Shown: piece by piece, positions 1 through 5,380 of the stretch | How positions within the stretch are numbered: the first letter of the stretch is position 1 | Layout: each line of letters begins with the position of its first letter | Assembly: GCA_945788655.1 (NCBI GenBank) | Contig: CALZMV010000096.1 | Location: 1 to 5,380 of the forward strand | Direction: 5' to 3' | From: an uncultured Clostridia bacterium | GTDB lineage: Bacteria; Bacillota; Clostridia; Peptostreptococcales; Anaerovoracaceae | DNA: 5,380 bases | The notes under the pieces: model-generated | What the model saw: only the letters and a program-made list of their open reading frames with translations | Databases searched by the model: none | Told to the model about the DNA's origin: nothing | Position numbers and translations under genes: made by a program

Positions 1-662
1 ATATCAGCAACGATGCCAAAATCATGAGTAATAATCAGGATTGAAGAATCATATTTTCTCCTCAGTTCATTCATAAGCTCAATGATTCCAGCTTGTATTG
101 TCACATCCAAAGCCGTTGTAGGCTCGTCTGCAATAAGTAGTTTAGGATTTCTGCACAGCATCATTCCTATCATTACGCGTTGACGCATTCCTCCTGATAT
201 TTCATGCGGATATGTCTTCATCCTCTCCTCAACGTCTGATATCTTAACATCTCGAAGCATATCAATAGCTAATTTATATGCTTCTTTCTTATCCATCTTG
301 TCAACAATAAGGCCCTCTGTCATCTGATAGCCGACAGTATAAACAGGATTTAACGAATCAAGAGGATTCTGGAATATTATACCTATTTCCTTACCTCTAA
401 TCTGAGTCATCTCATCGCCACTCAGTTTCAGCAAGTCTTTTCCTTCAAAAAAAATCTCTCCGTCTGATATTCTGCCTGGTTCCTTAATCAGCTGCATAAT
501 ACCCATAGCAGTCGTTGATTTTCCGCAGCCTGACTCTCCGACTAAAGCAAAGACCTCCCCTTTTTTTATATCAAAACTAACATTGTCTACTGCCCTGACA
601 ATTCCGCCGGAGGTTTGAAATTGTATACATAGATTTTTAACATCAATCAATTTTTCTTCCAT
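1..662 (-). CDS. dppD: Dpp/Opp-type ABC transporter ATP-binding protein (DppD family), C-terminus cut by window edge
   Basis: This is one of the two ATPases expected to power a peptide-type importer from the cytoplasmic face of the membrane. I translated 220 codons by hand from the ATG at 662; the frame stays open to base 3. Visible motifs are Walker A GESGCGKST (residues 42-50), the Q-loop FQNPL (97-101, Q98), the signature SGGMRQ (156-161), Walker B with its catalytic glutamate, LLIADEP (175-181), and the H-loop histidine H213 in ITHD. Every nucleotide-binding motif is therefore intact. Family members run about 320-330 residues, so roughly 100 are missing, including the C-terminal oligopeptide-transporter extension that often carries an iron-sulfur cysteine motif. 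The start is set by a strong GGAGG (677-673) ten bases upstream, which directly follows the stop codon of the permease gene. SGGMRQ rather than SGGQ is usual for OppD/DppD/GsiA. The symbol marks the family only; the substrate could differ from dipeptides. Confidence 0.95.
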   Translation of the reverse strand, partial: MEEKLIDVKNLCIQFQTSGGIVRAVDNVSFDIKKGEVFALVGESGCGKSTTAMGIMQLIKEPGRISDGEIFFEGKDLLKLSGDEMTQIRGKEIGIIFQNPLDSLNPVYTVGYQMTEGLIVDKMDKKEAYKLAIDMLRDVKISDVEERMKTYPHEISGGMRQRVMIGMMLCRNPKLLIADEPTTALDVTIQAGIIELMNELRRKYDSSILIITHDFGIVAD

Positions 663-672
663 ATGTATTTTG

Positions 673-680
673 CCTCCTTA
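673..680 (-). promoter_or_regulatory. Shine-Dalgarno of the ATPase gene, abutting the permease stop codon
   Basis: On the minus strand the bases read TAAGGAGG. The TAA is the stop of the DppC-type permease and GGAGG is the ribosome binding site for the ATPase ATG at 662, ten bases on. This layout suits translational coupling of permease and ATPase, which is an inference from spacing. Confidence 0.8.
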
Positions 681-1514
681 TACTCTTACTCTTGGATCCA
701 ATAATTCTTTTACACCTTCACCTACTAAGTTAAAGCTAAGAACAGTCCAAACAATTGCCAGTCCTGGAGCCATACTAATCCATGGCGCCTTTTTGATAAA
801 CTGAATTCCATCTTGAAGTATCCAGCCCCAGTCAGGCATTGGTTGCTGTGCTCCCAATCCCAAGAAGCCCATGGAGGTTGTTGATAAGATTGCAGAAGGC
901 ATCGCAAGAGTTGCCAGCACGATGATTGTAGACACAAGATTTGGCAAAATATATCTCAAAATTATGCTCAAATCGCTTTCCCCGTAAATTTTAGCTGCTT
1001 CTATATATGGCAATGTCTTAATAGACATAACTTTTGTTCTTATTATCTTCGTAAACTGTGCCCAGCTTACTACAGCTACTGAGATAGCTACATTCATCGC
1101 GCTAGAGCCAAGCATTAGTACTATGGCCATCGCAAGAATTATTGGCGGAATGGCCCAAGTTGCGTCGGTAATAAACTGAACAACTTTGTCTATTTTTTTC
1201 CCATAGTAGCCTGACATAATTCCAAGCGTCACTCCTATGAGTGTTTCAATAACAACAGCAACAATTCCCACGCTCATGGCAATTCTTGAACCGTAAATAA
1301 CTCTGCTGAAAATGCATCTTCCATATTGGTCTGTTCCCCATGGATATTCGCTGCAAGGTCCGGTAAGTGCTGCATCAAAGTTCTGTTCAGTATAAGAGTG
1401 AGGAGCAATTAATGGTGCAAAGATAACAGCAATGATTGCAACCAAAAACATCATTGATCCAATAACAAACATTGGATTTTTTAACATCTGTTTAAATTTT
1501 CCTTTTTTAATCAT
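678..1514 (-). CDS. dppC: Dpp/Opp-type ABC transporter permease (DppC family)
   Basis: This is one of two membrane channel subunits of the importer. At 278 residues it is near the usual family length of about 280-300. There is an N-terminal membrane segment (about 13-37), then an extracytoplasmic stretch ending in the family motif GTDQYGRC (60-67), then a permease domain with several further hydrophobic segments (about 78-102, 119-155, 196-213 and 246-266). The EAA coupling loop that contacts the ATPase is clear: EAA at 172-174, G178 and LP at 190-191. FLGLGAQQP (217-225) and the terminal LDPRVRV are also family hallmarks. The start is a choice. A GTG at 1523 in the same frame adds three residues, but the ATG at 1514 is preferred because AAGGTGA (1526-1520) sits five bases before it. 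The upstream permease stop (1527-1525) lies inside that ribosome binding site, so the two permeases look translationally coupled. The cargo cannot be read from this subunit. Confidence 0.95.
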   Translation of the reverse strand: MIKKGKFKQMLKNPMFVIGSMMFLVAIIAVIFAPLIAPHSYTEQNFDAALTGPCSEYPWGTDQYGRCIFSRVIYGSRIAMSVGIVAVVIETLIGVTLGIMSGYYGKKIDKVVQFITDATWAIPPIILAMAIVLMLGSSAMNVAISVAVVSWAQFTKIIRTKVMSIKTLPYIEAAKIYGESDLSIILRYILPNLVSTIIVLATLAMPSAILSTTSMGFLGLGAQQPMPDWGWILQDGIQFIKKAPWISMAPGLAIVWTVLSFNLVGEGVKELLDPRVRV

Positions 1515-1526
1515 TCGCGTCACCTT
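1515..1526 (-). promoter_or_regulatory. Ribosome binding site deciding the DppC-type start
   Basis: The minus strand reads AAGGTGACGCGA immediately before the ATG at 1514. AAGGTGA resembles the Shine-Dalgarno consensus AAGGAGG and has a five-base spacer. It overlaps both the stop codon of the preceding permease and the alternative GTG start at 1523. That GTG has only a weak GGA at suitable distance, which is why the ATG is preferred. Confidence 0.55.
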
Positions 1527-2454
1527 ATTCCAGTCTGATTCTAGGGTCTAAAATACCGGAAATAATATCTCCTATTAGATTACATACTACTGTAAGCACA
1601 GTTATAACCAGTACAACACCCTGTACAATAACGAAATCCTGTTTTGAAATAGCTTTCCAAAGAAGCTGTCCCATTCCCGGCCATGCAAAAACATTTTCTA
1701 CTACAACAGCTCCGCCTATTAGCCAAGGCAATGACAGGAAAAACATTACCGTTACAGGAATCATTGCATTTCTAAGCACATGCTTAACTAAAACGATTTT
1801 ATTCTTAAGTCCCTTGGCATAGGCTGTCGTAACATACTTTTCATCCAGAACATCAAGTACTTCCGACCTTGTCAGTCTGAATATCTGTGCCAGAGAAGGC
1901 AATGCCAATGTAAATGCCGGCAAAATAAGAGACGTTAGCCCACTCCATCCTGAAATCGGAAGTATGCCCAGCCAGATTGAGAAAGTAAGAATAAATAAAA
2001 CACCCAGCCAAAATGGAGGCATTGACCAGAGTACTATCGTCAATACTGTGAGAGTTTTATCTGTAAGCTTACCCTTTCTTACAGCAGCCAGAAGACCTAG
2101 CGGAATCGCAATAACATATTCAATGAGAAGTGCCGCACCTGTAAGCATCAATGTATACGGCAATCTCTGTAAAATCAACTGTGAAACACTTTGCTTGAGA
2201 GAAATCGAGGTACCGAAGTCTCCTTGCAGCACGTTCTTCAGCCAGTAAAAATACTGCACAACCGGTGGCTCATCTAATCCCCATTGTGCTTTAATTTCAG
2301 CAACCTTTTCGGCGGATACTCTGGTATCAACCATCAGATCGATGGTATCGCCGGGCATTGCCTGCATAATAGCGAAAACTAATACGGTTACAAACAGCAC
2401 CACCAAAATGCCGACACATAACCTTTTCGCAATAAATCGCATAATGTCATTCAT
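1525..2454 (-). CDS. dppB: Dpp/Opp-type ABC transporter permease (DppB family)
   Basis: This is the second channel subunit, 309 residues, a normal length for DppB/OppB/NikB proteins. In order: a first membrane segment (about 10-30) followed by the conserved MPGD (33-36); an extracytoplasmic region of about 65 residues including GDFGTS (78-83); and a permease domain with hydrophobic segments near 100-122, 134-160, 172-190, 231-252 and 277-299. The cytoplasmic coupling loop starts at Y207 and holds A211 and G215 (AYAKGL), then HVLRNAMIP (225-233). The protein ends in the typical ILDPRIRLE. The ATG at 2454 has AGAGGT (2468-2463) eight bases upstream; an in-frame ATG at 2442 is less well supported. 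The gene starts 71 bases after the hydrolase stop and leads directly into the DppC-type gene, so the two permeases form a tight pair. Family membership is certain, but substrate is not: peptides, nickel, glutathione and other small ligands are handled by close relatives. Confidence 0.95.
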   Translation of the reverse strand: MNDIMRFIAKRLCVGILVVLFVTVLVFAIMQAMPGDTIDLMVDTRVSAEKVAEIKAQWGLDEPPVVQYFYWLKNVLQGDFGTSISLKQSVSQLILQRLPYTLMLTGAALLIEYVIAIPLGLLAAVRKGKLTDKTLTVLTIVLWSMPPFWLGVLFILTFSIWLGILPISGWSGLTSLILPAFTLALPSLAQIFRLTRSEVLDVLDEKYVTTAYAKGLKNKIVLVKHVLRNAMIPVTVMFFLSLPWLIGGAVVVENVFAWPGMGQLLWKAISKQDFVIVQGVVLVITVLTVVCNLIGDIISGILDPRIRLE

Positions 2455-2493
2455 AAGTAATTACCTCTGTTTTGCCTTAGATACATAATGTAA

Positions 2494-2521
2494 ATGCCCA
2501 ATCCACAAGAAGAAAGGGCAT
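2494..2521 (-). other. Small hairpin between the hydrolase and permease genes
   Basis: A perfect six-base inverted repeat, ATGCCC / GGGCAT (arms 2494-2499 and 2516-2521), encloses a 16-base loop just downstream of the hydrolase stop. No clear U-tract follows on the transcribed strand, so it is not a convincing intrinsic terminator. It could slow 3'-5' RNA decay and keep the upstream binding-protein and hydrolase message more abundant than the permease message. It is short enough to be chance. Confidence 0.25.
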
Positions 2522-2525
2522 AATA

Positions 2526-3569
2526 TTAAGCAAAAACTTCTTTTATTATTTTAAAGAACAACTCGTTTTTAGGAAGTCCTTCATAGTTCGTCAACATGAC
2601 AACAGAAAGATTTTCATCAACGAACCGTGATATCCTTGAAATAAAACCTGCTGTCCCACCTGTATGCCAAATTTCATGTTTCCCTTCAATATGACCTTCA
2701 TGGTATTTCGATCCGTTTATGAAGAATCCGAATCCATACCCGGTTTCGGTACCATCTTCAAGCCTTGTATTGGCAAAACACTCATTCATTCTTTTTCTGC
2801 TAAGGAAAATTTCATCTTTGCTCTCATATAAATGCTTATGCCAACACAAAATATCATCCACATTTGACTGAATATTTCCATCAGCATATCCAACCTGAAG
2901 CATATCATAAGCTGCCACTTTAAATGAACCATCATTCTGCAAAACATAACCGTTTATTAGTGATTCAGGCCTGTCATTCATATAATCAGGTGCAAAAGAT
3001 TTTTTCATTCCAACAGGGCTTAAAATCTTAGTTTCTATAAATTGACCAAAGCTCATTCCACTTAGCTGCTCCACTATTTTTCCTAGCATTACATAAGATG
3101 AATTGCAGTAAGAAAATTTTTCTCCAGGTTCAAAATCCAGGTCACCTAAGTTTTTTATAATATCCATCATTTCATCCGTTGTAGCAAAAACTGTTGGCTG
3201 CCAGCGGTTTTCTTCAAAATATTCCTTAATGCCCGATTGATGAACCATGAGATTTCTTACAGTAACTTTTTTCACGTAATCCGGAAAGTCGGGGAAAAAT
3301 CTCTCAATTGGTTCGTCCAGCTTAAGCAGTCCCTCTTCTTCAAGCATAAGAATAGCCATACAAGTAAACTGTTTCGTATTGGATGCAATAATAAAATTAT
3401 CATCCGGCGATATTTTTCTACCCGTTTCAAAATCTGCTATGCCGTAAGCTTTTCGTATAATTACTTCGTCTCCCTGAGAAATAAGTAGAGCCATTCCAGG
3501 GGTATTATCGTTCATAACGGGGGAGATGGCTTTGTCAAGCCTCTCCTCCAAATCAGTTCTTTTTATCAT
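2526..3569 (-). CDS. Cytoplasmic serine hydrolase, beta-lactamase / peptidase S12 family
   Basis: A penicillin-binding-protein-like serine hydrolase of 347 residues, the size of a single S12 catalytic domain. All three active-site motifs are present: SxxK as S63-N-T-K66 (nucleophile and general base), YxN as Y154-C-N156, and the third-strand motif H302-T-G-G305. Supporting family segments are the EPGEKFSYCN region (147-156), LSPVGM (183-188) and GYGFGFF (277-283). The N-terminus is charged and hydrophilic, with no signal peptide, lipobox or membrane segment, so the enzyme should be cytoplasmic. The start at 3569 follows AGAGGA (3580-3575) with a five-base spacer. It lies only 13 bases after the binding-protein stop, so the two should be co-expressed. 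S12 enzymes include D-aminopeptidases, D,D-peptidases, esterases and class C beta-lactamases. From the context I infer hydrolysis of the imported ligand, perhaps a D-amino-acid-containing peptide. Esterase or amidase action on another ligand is equally open. A classical secreted beta-lactamase is unlikely without an export signal. Confidence 0.9.
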   Translation of the reverse strand: MIKRTDLEERLDKAISPVMNDNTPGMALLISQGDEVIIRKAYGIADFETGRKISPDDNFIIASNTKQFTCMAILMLEEEGLLKLDEPIERFFPDFPDYVKKVTVRNLMVHQSGIKEYFEENRWQPTVFATTDEMMDIIKNLGDLDFEPGEKFSYCNSSYVMLGKIVEQLSGMSFGQFIETKILSPVGMKKSFAPDYMNDRPESLINGYVLQNDGSFKVAAYDMLQVGYADGNIQSNVDDILCWHKHLYESKDEIFLSRKRMNECFANTRLEDGTETGYGFGFFINGSKYHEGHIEGKHEIWHTGGTAGFISRISRFVDENLSVVMLTNYEGLPKNELFFKIIKEVFA

Positions 3570-3582
3570 CGAAATCCTCTTT

Positions 3583-5160
3583 TTATTTTGTTACATCATT
3601 AAATACAGGTCTTCCGTCATTAGTTACTCTAAATCCTTTTACTTCATCCGTTGAAGCAATACAATAGTTATCTGCAAAAAGAGACACTGCAGGCATTTCT
3701 TTGAAGATTTCATCGTGGAACTTTTCATACCCTTTTACACGTTCTGCGTTGTCAGTGATGTAACGAGCTTCTTCAAGCGCTGCTGTCACCTCAGGATCAC
3801 TCCATGGGTATCCTGATGCTTCTGTAAATACATAATATAAAATATCTGCATCGTTCCAGACATATCTTCTGGATACCATCTGGAAGTTACCTTCTCTCTG
3901 GAGCTGCTTTATATAAGCTCCTTCATATTCAGTAATCTGTAAATCTATACCAATTGCCTTGAGCTGTTCCTGAATTACAGGCGCAGTTGATTTGCTTGTG
4001 GCATTATCTGTTGCTGCACAATATTCTATTGTAAGCTTCTGTCCATTCTTGTCAACAAAACCATCGCCATCAGTATCCTCATATCCTGATTTCTTTAACA
4101 AAGCCTTAGCTTCTTCAGGATTATAAGCATATGTCTCTGCTAATTTAGCTGCATATTCAGAACTATATCCTGCCTGTGCCTCAGATATATAACCATACTC
4201 AGGAGTTACCACATTATTTAAAACTTTAGCAATTTCTTCTCTGTTTATTCCAAGATTGATTGCTTCTCTAACATTGATATCACTTAATACTTTATCCTCT
4301 GTGTTAAACATAGCATATGCAACACCTGCTTGCTTATAGTAATAAGTAATTAAAGCATCGTTTGCTTCGATATCCTCAACACTTCCTGTAGGAACATCCC
4401 AGATAATATCAACATTTCCTGATTCGAGTTCGCTTACTCTGGTGAATTCATCAGGAATAAATCTAACTATTACTTTCTCAAACTGACCAACGCCCTTATT
4501 TTCTACAGTTGGATTGTAAGTTGTGAAATAAGGGTTCTTCGCTAAGACAATCTGAGATCCGGCCTGCCAGTCTTCAACATAATACATGCCATTTGTAACA
4601 GCACAACGATTAAATGCTTCATCTCCTACTTCTTCAGCATAATCAACATCCACCAGTCCGCCGTATGTACTTGTAATGCTTGCCCACATATAAGGTGCTG
4701 CCTGGGAAAGATTAAACTTAACTGTAGTTTCATCTAAAACTTCGATGCTCTCTACGGCCTCAAGGTCGCCTGCATATTCACTGATCTCCAGGAATCTGTC
4801 AAATGATTTTTTAACGCTTTCCGCAGTTAACGCATCTCCGTTCGAAAACTTTGCATCCGCAGGAATTTTAAATGTAATGGTAAGACCATCTTCAGATGTT
4901 TCATAACTTTCTGCAAAGCAAGGAATTACTTCATCCAGCTCATCATTGAAAGTTACCAGAGGGCTGTAAATCAATGCATGAACAACATTTTCCCAGCCAA
5001 TCTGCTGTATATCTGTACCTTCTACTTCTTCCTGGATGGCGATTACAAGTGTACTATTATCTCCATCTTCTCCATTAGAATTTCCGCCGCATCCTGTCAA
5101 AAATAATGTGCATACCATTATCATTGTAAGCAGCAACACGAATAATTTCTTCTTTTCCAT
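3583..5160 (-). CDS. Family 5 extracellular solute-binding lipoprotein of a Dpp/Opp-type ABC importer
   Basis: This is the receptor that delivers ligand to the permeases, anchored outside the membrane. From the ATG at 5160 it has 525 residues, typical of DppA/OppA-type proteins. The N-terminus is a textbook lipoprotein signal: MEKKK, a hydrophobic core, then the lipobox LTGC with lipidated C24, followed by a Gly/Asn/Asp-rich linker. The family 5 signature is clear as FSNGD (105-109) and TAESV (112-116). NPYF (209-212) and NVREAINLGINREEI (296-310) are also typical. W435-N-D-A-D439 near the C-terminus lies where relatives place ligand-contacting acidic residues. Start choice: in-frame ATGs at 5205 and 5187 would give 540 or 534 residues, but put up to 15 charged residues before the signal and lack a clear ribosome binding site. 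The 5160 start has a weak purine-rich AGAGAG about ten bases upstream. Peptide is the best guess for ligand, because it is the family's main one and a hydrolase gene follows. Confidence 0.93.
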   Translation of the reverse strand: MEKKKLFVLLLTMIMVCTLFLTGCGGNSNGEDGDNSTLVIAIQEEVEGTDIQQIGWENVVHALIYSPLVTFNDELDEVIPCFAESYETSEDGLTITFKIPADAKFSNGDALTAESVKKSFDRFLEISEYAGDLEAVESIEVLDETTVKFNLSQAAPYMWASITSTYGGLVDVDYAEEVGDEAFNRCAVTNGMYYVEDWQAGSQIVLAKNPYFTTYNPTVENKGVGQFEKVIVRFIPDEFTRVSELESGNVDIIWDVPTGSVEDIEANDALITYYYKQAGVAYAMFNTEDKVLSDINVREAINLGINREEIAKVLNNVVTPEYGYISEAQAGYSSEYAAKLAETYAYNPEEAKALLKKSGYEDTDGDGFVDKNGQKLTIEYCAATDNATSKSTAPVIQEQLKAIGIDLQITEYEGAYIKQLQREGNFQMVSRRYVWNDADILYYVFTEASGYPWSDPEVTAALEEARYITDNAERVKGYEKFHDEIFKEMPAVSLFADNYCIASTDEVKGFRVTNDGRPVFNDVTK

Positions 5161-5196
5161 TTCTTTAAATCTCTCTTTCTCTTCCATAAAATTCAA

Positions 5197-5206
5197 AATG
5201 TACATT
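5197..5206. repeat. 10-bp perfect palindrome in the operon leader
   Basis: AATGTACATT is its own reverse complement and lies about 35-45 bases downstream of the predicted transcription start, overlapping the alternative ATG at 5205. It could be an operator half or whole site downstream of the promoter. It matches no regulator consensus that I recognise, and a palindrome this short in AT-rich DNA may be chance. Confidence 0.3.
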
Positions 5207-5246
5207 CACTGTTTCCCGCAAATGGCACTCAAATTTATTAACCGTA

Positions 5247-5275
5247 ATTATACCATACGTCTTCAGAGCTTTCAA
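5247..5275 (-). promoter_or_regulatory. Sigma-A/sigma-70 type promoter for the transporter operon
   Basis: On the minus strand a -35 box TTGAAA (5275-5270) is followed after exactly 17 bases by a perfect -10 box TATAAT (5252-5247). The -10 carries a TGG just before it, which fits the extended -10 pattern TGnTATAAT. Transcription would begin near 5243-5240, giving a leader of about 80 bases to the preferred ATG at 5160 or about 37 to the ATG at 5205. No other promoter this good was noticed, so it likely drives all five genes. I see no recognisable riboswitch or T-box in the leader. Confidence 0.85.
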
Positions 5276-5354
5276 TCGATTTACATGGCTTTTCCAATTC
5301 AATTCAAATAATCAATATCTATCCCATATTAAGAATGTTACTTTCTATCTACAT

Positions 5355-5380
5355 AAAAAAAACGACAGAAAATCATCTCT
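5355..5380 (-). terminator. Probable intrinsic terminator of an upstream gene, cut by the window edge
   Basis: On the minus strand a run of eight T (5362-5355) directly follows TCTGTCG (5369-5363). The first three bases visible at the edge, AGA (5380-5378), can pair with TCT across an eight-base loop. If the next bases outside the window read CGAC on the minus strand, a seven-base stem ending in a T-tract would be complete. This would end a same-strand gene lying to the right and isolate the transporter operon from it. Only part of the stem is visible. Confidence 0.4.

Noticed and set aside
725..937. Minus-strand open frame of 70 codons inside the DppC-type gene in another frame
   Set aside because: It overlaps the conserved C-terminal half of the permease in a different frame, with a composition rich in Trp, Gln and Leu as expected for an out-of-frame reading.
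1964..2248. Plus-strand open frame of 94 codons inside the DppB-type gene
   Set aside because: It is fully antisense to a strongly conserved permease domain and its product shows no family features.
3237..3488. Plus-strand open frame of 83 codons inside the hydrolase gene
   Set aside because: It is antisense to the catalytic SxxK region of a well-supported gene and its translation is low-quality and basic.
2526..3569. Hydrolase as an antibiotic-resistance beta-lactamase
   Set aside because: There is no signal peptide, the gene sits inside a transporter operon, and the shared motifs are general to S12 enzymes and not specific for beta-lactam hydrolysis.
4057..4086. DTDGDG motif in the binding protein resembling a calcium-binding or dockerin loop
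   Set aside because: A D-x-DGDG stretch followed by a D-x-NG turn is common in family 5 binding proteins, and a single copy without the rest of an EF-hand does not show calcium binding.
5036..5311. Plus-strand open frame of 91 codons over the start of the binding-protein gene and its promoter
   Set aside because: It is antisense to the lipoprotein signal region, its translation shows no recognisable domain, and it runs through the promoter. Treated as a shadow frame.
5362..5376. Possible CodY box (GATTTTCTGTCGTTT on the minus strand)
   Set aside because: Only 10 of 15 positions match AATTTTCWGAAAATT, the second half-site is poor, and it lies over 80 bases upstream of the promoter in what looks like a terminator.

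Overview
The window reads as one transcription unit on the minus strand of a low-GC Gram-positive bacterium, most likely a clostridial member of the Bacillota. This rests on AT-rich codon use with frequent AGA and ATA codons, purine-rich ribosome binding sites, a consensus-like housekeeping promoter, and a substrate-binding protein anchored as a lipoprotein. Genus or species cannot be named from the sequence alone.

Layout, in the direction of transcription (right to left). A possible terminator of an upstream gene is cut by the right edge (about 5355-5380). A strong sigma-A type promoter follows (5275-5247). Then come a family 5 solute-binding lipoprotein (5160-3583), a cytoplasmic serine hydrolase of the beta-lactamase / peptidase S12 fold (3569-2526), a 71-base gap with a small hairpin, a DppB-type permease (2454-1525), a DppC-type permease (1514-678), and the first 220 residues of a DppD-type ATPase (662 to beyond base 1). 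A partner DppF-type ATPase would be expected further left, outside the window. No RNA genes, mobile elements, CRISPR arrays or long repeats were seen, and no stretch over 300 bases lacks a gene.

How the genes work together: the lipoprotein captures a small peptide (or another ligand of this transporter family) outside the cell, DppB and DppC form the channel, and DppD with its expected partner powers import. The hydrolase has no export signal and keeps all three S12 catalytic motifs. It sits 13 bases behind the binding-protein gene, so it probably cuts the imported compound in the cytoplasm. This resembles the Bacillus subtilis dpp operon, where an unrelated metal-dependent D-aminopeptidase (DppA) travels with the dipeptide importer. 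The inserted hydrolase is the most interesting point here. The rest is a conventional peptide importer, and I found no clear evidence of a wholly new system.
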